A stretch of DNA of 7,582 nt from Aquificaceae bacterium (GCA_025057245.1 JANWYC010000043.1:1-7582), one strand, 5' to 3'. Positions 1 through 5,650 are shown, numbered from the stretch's first letter. Numbers and translations: made by a program. Notes: a model not told the origin generated them from the sequence alone.

Positions 1-60
1 CTTAACACTATACCGCTTCAGAGTTTAGGTTTGAGTTTATAAGACGCTACAGGAACGAAA

Positions 61-90
61 AGACTTGTTAGACAGTTGAATGTTAGACAC
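61..90 (-). repeat. Diverged 30-nt repeat block, copy 1
   Basis: Read on the minus strand, this block begins GTGTCTAACATTCAAC and continues TGTCTAACAAGTCT. The plus strand at 4398-4427 begins GTGTCTAATATTTAAT and continues CGTCTAATAAGTCT. I count 25 of 30 identical positions, no gap, and all five differences are C/T. Each copy contains GTCTAAYA twice, 15 nt apart. A weaker relative with a 1-nt gap may lie on the minus strand at about 6642-6672. The function is unknown. Confidence 0.55.
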
Positions 91-160
91 TGCACGACAT
101 TCGTGCTTTGGTTCACAGGAATTTTAGCTCTTTGTGGAATTAGGTTTATTTTGCCAAGTG

Positions 161-174
161 GTTGAATATCAAAC
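161..174 (+). repeat. Recurrent spacer motif TTGARTRTYARRC
   Basis: The sequence GTTGAATATCAAAC is one of several near-identical motifs found only in the spacers. The others are at 75-88, 281-295 and 4483-4497. Homology to the 4483 copy seems to extend about 20 nt further, to ATTTTTGGAC at 185-194 compared with 4509-4518 (where the T run is one longer). I infer a degenerate repeat; the role is unknown. Confidence 0.45.
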
Positions 175-280
175 CCTGTAAGTTATTTTTGGACATGATA
201 TTACAATTAAACCAGACCTCTTACCGTTGGCTTGCAAAAATTTCAAGACTCTCTGCGAAGCTGAGTTCACATTATAAAAC

Positions 281-295
281 GCTTGAATATCAAGC
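281..295 (+). repeat. Perfect stem-loop repeat GCTTGA-ATA-TCAAGC
   Basis: This is an exact 6-bp inverted repeat with a 3-nt loop. Its counterpart at 4483-4497 is GCTTGA-GTG-TCAAGC, so both differences are A/G and fall in the loop while the arms are unchanged. The 12-mer ACGCTTGAATAT at 279-290 also occurs exactly at 4233-4244, where it overlaps the promoter of the minus-strand operon. Conserved arms with a changing loop fit a repeat or RNA hairpin. There is no U tract, so it is not a standard terminator. Confidence 0.5.
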
Positions 296-363
296 TTTAC
301 AAGGCGTTCCCGCACATGACAATCTTTTGACTAAATAGGCTTAACTGCGTGTAGCGTTAGTTT

Positions 364-376
364 TCACAGCTTGTGA
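364..376. other. Small hairpin just past uppP stop
   Basis: TCACA-GCT-TGTGA is a perfect 5-bp stem with a 3-nt loop, 13 nt beyond the uppP stop codon on the minus strand. It could mark the 3' end of the operon transcript. No run of U follows on the minus strand (it reads AAAAC), so it is not a convincing intrinsic terminator. Confidence 0.2.
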
Positions 377-389
377 GTTATGAATGCTA

Positions 390-1160
390 TTAAAGCAAGA
401 AAAAGTATGCGTAAACTATGCCTACAACTATTCTGTAAACGCCGAAGGGTAGGAAAGAGTATTTTGAAAGCAAGCCCAGAAGCATTTTAACGCTTAGTAT
501 GGCAAAGACAAAGGCTGTGATAAAACCTACAGATAGAACCTGCCATTCGCTCGCTTGAAACTCTCCGTGAGACTTATACAGGTCATAAGAAGTGGCAATT
601 AACATGGTGGGAACTGCCAGCAAGAAGGAAAACTCCGCAGAGGCTTTTCTGTTCATGCCCATAAGCATGCCACCTATAATGGTAGCTCCTGAGCGTGAAA
701 CACCCGGTATCATCGCCAAGCTCTGAAACATGCCGATAGCAAATGCCTTTGTGTAGCTTAGCTCTTTTATTTCTGTCATATAGCAAAACTTCTCACACAG
801 CCTGTCCGCAAAAAGGAGAAAGACTCCACCAAGAATCAAGGCTACTACAACCACCACGTCGTTGCCTATAAGATAACCCCTTATCAGCTTGTATAGGCTA
901 AAGCCTATAACGCCAGTAGGTAAGAATGCTACAAAAACCCTTTTCCACAGCTCCACATCCGTAGCCAGCCTGCGCCAGTATAGGAATGCTATAGCTATTA
1001 TAGCTCCCAGCTGTATGGATATTTCAAAGCTCTTGGTAAACTGGTCATGAGGAATGCCCAGAATATGTGCGGTCAGTATGAGATGTCCAGTTGAAGATAT
1101 GGGAAGGAACTCTGTCAGTCCTTCCACCGCACCGAGTATTATGGCTTGTTTTGTATCCAC
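390..1160 (-). CDS. uppP: Undecaprenyl-diphosphatase (UppP/BacA)
   Basis: This integral membrane enzyme dephosphorylates undecaprenyl diphosphate to recycle the lipid carrier used in peptidoglycan synthesis; family members can confer bacitracin resistance. Both signature motifs are present: EGLTEFLPISSTGH at residues 13-26, with the key Glu and His, and PGVSRSGAT at 152-160, with the catalytic Arg region. Several hydrophobic segments span the rest. The start is GTG at 1160: GGAGGT lies 6 nt upstream and the protein then begins M-D-T-K-Q-A, the usual family N-terminus. An in-frame ATG at 1220 would add 20 non-homologous residues inside the upstream gene. The resulting 256 aa is slightly shorter than E. 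coli BacA (273). The GTG overlaps the upstream TAG by one base (TAGTG), so translation is probably coupled. It is the last gene of the minus-strand operon. Confidence 0.96.
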   Translation of the reverse strand: MDTKQAIILGAVEGLTEFLPISSTGHLILTAHILGIPHDQFTKSFEISIQLGAIIAIAFLYWRRLATDVELWKRVFVAFLPTGVIGFSLYKLIRGYLIGNDVVVVVALILGGVFLLFADRLCEKFCYMTEIKELSYTKAFAIGMFQSLAMIPGVSRSGATIIGGMLMGMNRKASAEFSFLLAVPTMLIATSYDLYKSHGEFQASEWQVLSVGFITAFVFAILSVKMLLGLLSKYSFLPFGVYRIVVGIVYAYFFLL

Positions 1161-1172
1161 TACAGCACCTCC
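1158..1172 (-). promoter_or_regulatory. Shine-Dalgarno that fixes the uppP GTG start
   Basis: On the minus strand GGAGGT (1172-1167) is followed by GCTGTA and then GTG (1160-1158). This strong site with ideal spacing decides for the GTG start over the ATG 60 nt upstream. It lies inside the 3' end of the methyltransferase gene. Confidence 0.85.
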
Positions 1173-2335
1173 GCATATATGCCTTTTAAGTAAAGCGTGT
1201 TTGGTATTTGTAAAAGCCAAGGATGGTCAAGGTCCTGAAAGCTCTTCCCTATTATCCTCACCCGCTTTCTCACATCCTTTACCGCTTCAAACAAAGCTTT
1301 TAGAAGATGCTCTTCCGTAATATGAAAAGAACAGGAGTAGAAGGCTATATAACCCTGCGGTTTTACTATATGCAGAGCTCTTATCAAAAGCTCTTTATAT
1401 CCCCTCATGGCGTTTTGTATTGAAGAGCTACTTTTGGCAAAGGGAGGAGGGTCCATAACCACTAAGTCAAACTTCCTACCCTCAGATTGAAGTTTTCTCA
1501 GGTAGTCAAAGGCGTTGGCTTCCACCCACTCTATACCTGACAGGTTGTTTAGCTCTGCGTTAAGCTTTGCGGTCTGAAGCGCTCTATCAGATATATCTAC
1601 CGCCACTACCTTCTCCGCACCAGCCCTTTTCATGTTCAATGCAAAACCACCAGTATAGCAGAACAGGTCAAGACAGTGGCTCTTTTCCCTTACCAACTTT
1701 CTGATAAACCTTCTCTCTCTTCTCTGGTCTAAGAAGAAGCCTGTCTTCTGACCTGCGGATATTTGAACTTTATACTTAAGGTCTCCCTCCGTTATAACCA
1801 CTTCCTCTGGCACGCTTCCGTGTACAACACCCTCTTCGTCCTCCATGCCTTCTGAAGAGGACGCATACTCGCCAATCTTTTGGTATATGCCCTTTGGCTT
1901 AAGAAGGTCAACGAGAGCCTCAAAAACCCAGTGTTTAAGCTTACTCATTCCGTAAGTGCTTAGCTCTACTACCACATAATCCCCGTAAACGTCCACTACT
2001 AAACCCGGTAGTAAGTCACCTTCTGAATGCACCAGCCTGTAGGCATCGCTTTGTAAGTTTAACCTCTTTCTGTATTCTATAGCCTTCTGTATTCTTTTCC
2101 TTATTAACTCTTTGTCTATAGGCTCTTCCTTTTCAAAGGAAAGAATCCTTACGCTTATGGCTGAGTCTGGGTTTACGTAGCCGTAGCCGAGAAACCTGCC
2201 TGCGTAGTCTCTTACTACCACAAGGTCGCCCTTTTGGGGCTTTTTGGAGTAGCCCATAATATCTCTTTTGTAAACCCACGGGAAAAAGGCTCTTATACTA
2301 TCTTCTACGCCGGGTTTCACCCTTACTTGTATCAT
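1160..2335 (-). CDS. RlmI-type class I SAM-dependent rRNA (cytosine-C5) methyltransferase
   Basis: This is a predicted 23S rRNA m5C methyltransferase of the RlmI/YccW family (E. coli RlmI modifies C1962), cytoplasmic. The 391-aa length is close to E. coli RlmI (396). An N-terminal PUA-like RNA-binding domain covers about residues 1-75. A central segment contains GQKTGFFLDQR (195-205). The Rossmann methyltransferase domain follows, with DLFCYTGGFAL (223-233) as the SAM-binding motif, VVAVDIS (243-249) with the acidic ribose-binding residue, DPPPFAKS (295-302), and a likely catalytic Cys at 335 in SCSFH. DHP near 370-372 is the usual family ending. The ATG overlaps the upstream DJ-1 stop by 4 nt (ATGA), and no strong Shine-Dalgarno is seen, so translational coupling is likely. 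The family is certain; the exact target base is inferred. Confidence 0.93.
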   Translation of the reverse strand: MIQVRVKPGVEDSIRAFFPWVYKRDIMGYSKKPQKGDLVVVRDYAGRFLGYGYVNPDSAISVRILSFEKEEPIDKELIRKRIQKAIEYRKRLNLQSDAYRLVHSEGDLLPGLVVDVYGDYVVVELSTYGMSKLKHWVFEALVDLLKPKGIYQKIGEYASSSEGMEDEEGVVHGSVPEEVVITEGDLKYKVQISAGQKTGFFLDQRRERRFIRKLVREKSHCLDLFCYTGGFALNMKRAGAEKVVAVDISDRALQTAKLNAELNNLSGIEWVEANAFDYLRKLQSEGRKFDLVVMDPPPFAKSSSSIQNAMRGYKELLIRALHIVKPQGYIAFYSCSFHITEEHLLKALFEAVKDVRKRVRIIGKSFQDLDHPWLLQIPNTLYLKGIYAEVL

Positions 2336-2883
2336 CCATACTCAACCAACATCCTCCCAGCCACCTCCTGAGCTTTGTCTTTACCTACCAGCCTCTCCGC
2401 CAGCTTTAAGCCAAAAAGTAGAGCGGTTCCGGGTCCTTGACTTGTCACTATGTTTTGGTCTTCCACCACGGGGCTATCTACAAACTGAGCAGGCTTTATG
2501 TCTTCTATCAAGGAAGGGTATACAGTCGCCTTTCTACCCTGTAGCACCCCAAATTTTGCCAGAGCGGTGGGTGCGGCGCATATGGCACCTATTAACTTTT
2601 TCTTTTCCTCCATAGCCTTTACCAGTTTCTCCACTCTTGGGTCTTGTTTGAGTTTTTCCACACCCCCAGCTCCGCCGGGTAGTATTATTAGGTCAAGCTC
2701 TTCAGAATTTAAACTATCTACGGTCGTATCTGGCACTATCTTCACGTTCCTTGCGCTGGGAACTGGGTCTGGAGTAAGACCCGCAATGACCACTTCTACA
2801 CCCGCGCGCCTTAGCACGTCAATAGGAGCTACCGCTTCCACTTCTTCAAAACCCTCCGCTAATATGATAGCCACTCTCCGCAT
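2332..2883 (-). CDS. DJ-1/PfpI family protein (YajL/DJ-1-like)
   Basis: A 183-aa flavodoxin-like fold protein of the DJ-1 branch (human DJ-1 189 aa, E. coli YajL 196 aa). The N-terminus has the DJ-1 pattern, with E16 in EGFEEVEA matching human Glu18, followed by a P-x-D-x-L-R-R-A-G segment. The nucleophile elbow is GAICAAP (99-105) with Cys102, matching human Cys106. Where human DJ-1 has His126 this protein has Tyr (VYP, 121-123), so a DJ-1-type Cys-Glu pair is present but no Cys-His triad. Family members have been assigned oxidative-stress, chaperone and glyoxalase or deglycase activities, some of them disputed; I would call it only a DJ-1 family protein. It follows the permease gene by 12 nt and has its own strong ribosome-binding site. 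Confidence 0.92.
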   Translation of the reverse strand: MRRVAIILAEGFEEVEAVAPIDVLRRAGVEVVIAGLTPDPVPSARNVKIVPDTTVDSLNSEELDLIILPGGAGGVEKLKQDPRVEKLVKAMEEKKKLIGAICAAPTALAKFGVLQGRKATVYPSLIEDIKPAQFVDSPVVEDQNIVTSQGPGTALLFGLKLAERLVGKDKAQEVAGRMLVEYG

Positions 2884-2897
2884 AGTAGCACCTCCTT
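2881..2897 (-). promoter_or_regulatory. Strong Shine-Dalgarno for the DJ-1 gene
   Basis: On the minus strand AAGGAGGTG (2897-2889) sits 5 nt before the ATG at 2883 and overlaps the TAA stop of the permease gene. A near-perfect anti-16S match confirms the start and implies independent initiation inside the operon. Confidence 0.85.
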
Positions 2898-3870
2898 AGC
2901 TTATTATCTCCCTCTCCCTTACCCTCGGGTCTATAATGGCTAATAGTATATCCGCAAGCAGGTTTCCTACGAGAAGAAGGATAGTTCCTATGTAAAGCCC
3001 ACCCATTACTAAGAACAGGTCTTGGGATAGCACCGCATCAAGCATAAGAGTTCCAAGCCCTGGCCAACCCACGATAATCTCAATAAGAGCGGCGCCAGAC
3101 AAAAGCCCGGCTATTTCGTAGCCTATAAGAGTGGTAAAAGGGTTCATGGCGTTTTTTAGTATGTGCTTTATAACCACACCTTGAGATACTCCCTTTGAAC
3201 GGAGCATAAGCACCATGGGACTGTTTTTTATTTCTATAACGCTACTTCTCATGAGCCTAACAAGACCTGCGGATGATACAAGGGTAAGAGTAAGCACGGG
3301 AACGAGCATGTGAGAGAGTAGGTCAACCACCTTACCCCACAAACTCAACTTGTGAAAGTCAGGACTATGTATCCCTCCGACGGGCAAATAGCCCGTCTTT
3401 GAAAGAAGCAAGAGCATAAGAAAGGCAAGGAAAAAAGAGGGAACAGACATAAACACGTAGCTAAACACCCTAATAGCCTTGTCTATGTAAGTGTCCTCTT
3501 TCATGCCAGCTATCAAGCCAAGGGGAACCGCTATAAGCCAAGAAAGAACTGTAGAACTCACGGTAAGCAGTAGAGTATTCCATACCCTTTCTCCTATAAG
3601 CTGTGAAACTGGTGCGTGGTATTGAAAGCTATATCCCAAGTCAAAGGTCAGTGCGGACAAGAGCCACTTAAGGTATTGTAGTAGAACATTCTGGTCAAGT
3701 CCGTATTGTTTTTTTAAAGCTTCTATCGTTTCCTGAGATATTTGTGGGTTTAGTTTAAGCTGGTCAAGATAGTCACCGGGTGCAAGCTTTATGATGATAA
3801 AAGAAAGGAAGGTGACCCCTATTAGCGTTATAAAAGCCTGAAAAATTCTGTAGGATAAGAACCACAACAT
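2896..3870 (-). CDS. ABC transporter permease, DppB/OppB family
   Basis: An inner-membrane permease of a peptide/nickel-type (PepT family) ABC importer, 324 aa compared with about 340 for E. coli DppB. It starts with a transmembrane helix followed by LAPGDYLD (29-36), the family's P-G-D motif after TM1. A periplasmic stretch with the usual Y-G-L-D (56-59) comes next, then further helices. The EAA loop that contacts the ATPase is at about 215-250 (LRSKGVSQ, then LKNAMNP). The C-terminus ends LLADILLAIIDPRVR (304-318), the conserved family ending. No DppC, ATPase or binding-protein gene is adjacent on either side, so this is an orphan permease whose partners must lie elsewhere; the substrate cannot be told. 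The start overlaps the upstream stop (TAATG) with no Shine-Dalgarno, suggesting coupling. Confidence 0.92.
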   Translation of the reverse strand: MLWFLSYRIFQAFITLIGVTFLSFIIIKLAPGDYLDQLKLNPQISQETIEALKKQYGLDQNVLLQYLKWLLSALTFDLGYSFQYHAPVSQLIGERVWNTLLLTVSSTVLSWLIAVPLGLIAGMKEDTYIDKAIRVFSYVFMSVPSFFLAFLMLLLLSKTGYLPVGGIHSPDFHKLSLWGKVVDLLSHMLVPVLTLTLVSSAGLVRLMRSSVIEIKNSPMVLMLRSKGVSQGVVIKHILKNAMNPFTTLIGYEIAGLLSGAALIEIIVGWPGLGTLMLDAVLSQDLFLVMGGLYIGTILLLVGNLLADILLAIIDPRVREREIIS

Positions 3871-4232
3871 TAGAAGTAATTGGCTATAAAGTGTTTAACC
3901 TCTGAAAAGTAGCGGTCTATTTCCTCTTTGTGTTTGTTTTTAACGTAGCGCACCAACTTGTAGTCATCCCAGTATCCTATTATGGGTATTTTGTCTCTCA
4001 ATGAGTCCTTCTCCTCTATGAAGTATAGAAGAGCGGAGATAAAATCTTTTCTGGCTTCCTCTTTGAGCTCAAACTCTTCATCTGAGAGTATTCTGTACAA
4101 CATTTTTGCGTCGAGTATTAGGTTTCTTACATACTCCATTGTAGGCGGAACAGACCTTAGCTTTTTCTCAAGAAGTTTACCCAGCTCCCGTATTTCAACC
4201 TGTCTGTAGCTCTTTTCTAATTTCTCCTCCAT
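3870..4232 (-). CDS. Small YkvA/DUF1232-like protein
   Basis: A 120-aa protein of unknown function. The N-terminal half is charged and helical. Residues 66-90 (SALLYFIEEKDSLRDK, then IPIIGYWDD) follow the spacing of the DUF1232/YkvA core, A-L-x-Y-(F/L)-x-x-x-x-D-x-(I/L)-x-D-x-I-P-x-(I/L)-G-Y-x-D-D. The usual hydrophobic S-P-I-D-L-I-P part is here replaced by charged residues (EEKDSLRD), so membrane association is less likely than in typical members. The relationship is by eye and needs a profile search. It heads the minus-strand operon and overlaps the permease by one base. Its ATG is only 10 nt from a TATAAT box and lacks a Shine-Dalgarno, so the mRNA is predicted to be essentially leaderless. 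Confidence 0.8.
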   Translation of the reverse strand: MEEKLEKSYRQVEIRELGKLLEKKLRSVPPTMEYVRNLILDAKMLYRILSDEEFELKEEARKDFISALLYFIEEKDSLRDKIPIIGYWDDYKLVRYVKNKHKEEIDRYFSEVKHFIANYF

Positions 4233-4242
4233 ACGCTTGAAT

Positions 4243-4270
4243 ATTATACCATAGTCGCTCTGAGTGAAAA
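4243..4270 (-). promoter_or_regulatory. Promoter of the minus-strand five-gene operon
   Basis: On the minus strand an extended -10 TGG-TATAAT (hexamer at 4248-4243) is preceded, after 16 bp, by TTTTCA (4270-4265, 4 of 6 matches to TTGACA). The gene start is 10 nt downstream of the -10, leaving room for only a few leader bases. The -10 overlaps the 12-mer ACGCTTGAATAT (4233-4244) that is repeated exactly at 279-290. Confidence 0.7.
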
Positions 4271-4397
4271 ATTGGGACGGACGAAAACAATCCGCTAAAG
4301 GCTAATAGAGACACAGCAGTCATCTTCAGGAAACCACTAAGCTATCAACTCCCGGAAGCGGAAGCTCAAAACCTCAAGCAGGCATAGGCAAGCCAAT

Positions 4398-4427
4398 GTG
4401 TCTAATATTTAATCGTCTAATAAGTCT
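4398..4427 (+). repeat. Diverged 30-nt repeat block, copy 2
   Basis: It matches the minus strand of 61-90 at 25 of 30 positions without gaps, and every difference is a C/T transition. It carries GTCTAATA twice with a 15-nt period (4400-4407 and 4415-4422). It is followed 73 nt on by CTCTGAAG (4473-4480); copy 1 is followed, about 67 nt on, by the same octamer on the minus strand. This suggests the homology is longer than the block. Confidence 0.55.
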
Positions 4428-4482
4428 CTTGCTCTCGGTTAGTAAGGGCTTTATGGTTCTTCATAAGGACAAGCTCTGAAGT

Positions 4483-4497
4483 GCTTGAGTGTCAAGC
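4483..4497 (+). repeat. Stem-loop repeat GCTTGA-GTG-TCAAGC
   Basis: A perfect 6-bp inverted repeat with a 3-nt loop. It is the counterpart of 281-295, with identical arms and two A/G loop changes. The T-rich run and GGAC that follow (4509-4518) correspond to 186-194 after the motif at 161. Confidence 0.5.
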
Positions 4498-4647
4498 TCC
4501 AGATGGCATTTTTTGGACGGAGCGTAGGCAGGTTCAATCTCTACTCTAAAGCGGTATGTGGAGCAATTTCTCACACGGCGCATACTTATGAGATAACTCT
4601 AAAAGATTTTCAACCTCTGTTCTTCCGCAAGATACCTCTTTCTATAC

Positions 4648-4653
4648 TATAAT
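4648..4653 (+). promoter_or_regulatory. -10 box of the fumarase operon
   Basis: A perfect TATAAT lies 8 nt before the ATG at 4662, with a second candidate, TATACT, at 4643-4648. No clear -35 is seen 16-18 bp upstream. There is no Shine-Dalgarno between the box and the ATG, so a leaderless transcript is predicted. Confidence 0.6.
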
Positions 4654-4661
4654 CTTGCACT

Positions 4662-5219
4662 ATGGAAAAGAAGATAACCACTCCGCTGACGGAAGAGGTC
4701 ATCCAGAGCCTTAGGGCTGGCGATAAGGTGCTTATAACGGGTTACATATACACCGCAAGGGATGCGGCGCATAAAAGGATGGTGGAAGCCTTGCAGAGGG
4801 GTGAGCCACTTCCTATTGACGTAAAGGGTCAGGTTATATACTACGTTGGTCCTACACCTCCAAAGCCAGGACAGGTTATAGGTTCTGCGGGACCTACTAC
4901 TTCTACCAGAATGGATAAATACACGGAGGCACTTCTCAAGCTGGGGCTTAAAGGTATGATAGGTAAAGGTTATAGGTCTCCTCAGGTAAAAGAACTTTTG
5001 AAAAAATACAAGGCTGTATACTTCGCAGCGGTTGGGGGTGTTGCGGTGCTTCTTTCAAAGAGCATAAAATCTTCAGAGGTTATTGCCTACGAAGACCTTG
5101 GCACGGAGGCTATAAGAAGGCTATACGTGGAAGACTTTCCAGTGATAGTAGCCAACGATGTATACGGATGGGATGTTTTTGAGGAGGGGAGGAAGAGGTT
5201 TGCAAGGATAGATGTATGA
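4662..5219 (+). CDS. fumB: Class I fumarate hydratase, beta subunit
   Basis: This is the C-terminal (beta) subunit of a two-subunit, 4Fe-4S, class I fumarase/L(+)-tartrate dehydratase that interconverts fumarate and malate. In Aquificota it would serve the reductive TCA cycle. The 185-aa length is typical of stand-alone beta subunits. Family motifs are present: TARDAAHKR (31-39), GPTTSTRMD (77-85), the G-K-G at 101-103, and EDLGTEAIRRLYVEDFP (144-160). It is cytoplasmic, and the Fe-S ligands are expected on the alpha subunit, which is not in the window. It overlaps pgpA by 4 nt (ATGA). The ATG follows TATAAT by 8 nt with no Shine-Dalgarno. The gene symbol follows Aquifex-style naming for the beta subunit and should not be confused with E. 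coli fumB. A tartrate dehydratase role cannot be excluded. Confidence 0.93.
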   Translation: MEKKITTPLTEEVIQSLRAGDKVLITGYIYTARDAAHKRMVEALQRGEPLPIDVKGQVIYYVGPTPPKPGQVIGSAGPTTSTRMDKYTEALLKLGLKGMIGKGYRSPQVKELLKKYKAVYFAAVGGVAVLLSKSIKSSEVIAYEDLGTEAIRRLYVEDFPVIVANDVYGWDVFEEGRKRFARIDV

Positions 5220-5650
5220 CTTTTCGTGAACTTATAGCTACGGGTTTTTATGTGGGAAAGCTCGGGTATGCACCTGGCACTCTGGGAACGCTTTTAGGCA
5301 TACCTTTACTGCTTTTAATACATGGTTCATGGCTGTTTAATGGCATTTTTGCCTTGCTCCTATACTGGTTAGCGGTCTGGTCTGCAAACTACATGGTGGA
5401 GCTTAAGGGTGAGAAGGACCCAGAGGAGGTGGTCATAGACGAAGTGCTTGGCTACTTTGTTTCCTTTCTGTTTGTTGAACCGACGCTTAAGGCTATGATT
5501 GTGGGTTTTGTTACCTTTAGAGCTCTTGACATATTAAAACCCTATCCCATAAGACTCTTTGAGAGGCTTCCCAGAGGTCATGGCGTGGTGGCGGACGATG
5601 CGGTAGCTGGCTTGGTAAATTCTCTACTGTTGTATTTTCTGCTGAGATGA
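5216..5650 (+). CDS. pgpA: Phosphatidylglycerophosphatase A
   Basis: A small integral-membrane phosphatase that converts phosphatidylglycerophosphate to phosphatidylglycerol. It has 144 aa (E. coli PgpA 172) and lacks the longer N-terminus of the proteobacterial enzyme. Signature motifs are YAPGTLGTLLG (18-28), EEVVIDEVLGY (70-80) with the conserved acidic residues, FRALDILKPYPI (101-112), and HGVVADDAVAG (122-132) with the paired Asp. Hydrophobic helices lie at about 27-60, 79-100 and 131-143. The ATG overlaps the fumarase stop by 4 nt, with AAGGA a short way upstream inside fumB, so coupled translation is likely. There is no functional link to fumarase; co-transcription probably reflects operon shuffling. 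Confidence 0.95.
   Translation: MTFRELIATGFYVGKLGYAPGTLGTLLGIPLLLLIHGSWLFNGIFALLLYWLAVWSANYMVELKGEKDPEEVVIDEVLGYFVSFLFVEPTLKAMIVGFVTFRALDILKPYPIRLFERLPRGHGVVADDAVAGLVNSLLLYFLLR

Larger units (their letters stand above)
1..389. other. Long spacer downstream of uppP, no convincing gene
   Basis: This stretch holds no recognisable protein or RNA gene and runs off the left edge. It does hold diverged repeat blocks. The motif TTGARTRTYARRC occurs at 76-88 (TTGAATGTTAGAC), 162-174 (TTGAATATCAAAC) and, as part of a perfect 15-nt stem-loop, at 281-295. A 30-nt block at 61-90 matches 4398-4427 in inverse orientation, and 10-24 matches 4543-4557 in inverse orientation. A perfect 6-bp hairpin with a 3-nt loop lies at 92-106 (GCACGA CAT TCGTGC). 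One 47-codon reading frame (195-338, plus) is too short and too isolated to call, although part of it resembles an open stretch in the 4233-4661 spacer. Confidence 0.6.
4233..4661. other. Divergent spacer with promoters at both ends and repeat blocks
   Basis: About 430 bp without a supportable gene lies between divergent operons. The outer ends carry the two promoters annotated separately. The interior carries repeat blocks shared with the other spacers: 4372-4386 (compare 6754-6768), 4388-4398 (compare 225-235, inverse), 4398-4427 (compare 61-90, inverse), 4483-4497 (compare 281-295) and 4543-4557 (compare 10-24, inverse). A plus-strand frame of about 40 codons through 4430-4550 is open but has no plausible start codon or ribosome-binding site. 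A 27-codon ATG frame begins at 4397. No tRNA, riboswitch or known small RNA was recognised. Confidence 0.55.

Noticed and set aside
92..106. Perfect hairpin as a terminator
   Set aside because: There is no U tract on either strand and no gene end nearby.
583..786. Minus-strand frame inside uppP
   Set aside because: It is an alternative frame of a gene whose catalytic motifs are intact in the chosen frame.
1161..1220. Longer uppP reading from ATG at 1220
   Set aside because: The extra 20 residues lie inside the methyltransferase gene, do not look like UppP, and a perfect GGAGGT precedes the GTG at 1160.
1054..1320. Plus-strand frame of 88 codons
   Set aside because: It is a shadow antisense to uppP and the methyltransferase, with no family resemblance or ribosome-binding site.
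2498..2899. Plus-strand frame of 133 codons
   Set aside because: It is antisense to the clear DJ-1 gene; the Ser/Thr-rich composition is typical of a shadow frame.
3982..4209. Plus-strand frame of 75 codons
   Set aside because: It is antisense to the YkvA-like gene and Ser-rich, the mirror of Glu/Lys codons.
4397..4480. 27-codon ATG frame beginning MCLIFN
   Set aside because: It is too short, with no ribosome-binding site. The similarity to 61-90 is at the DNA level and is reported as a repeat.
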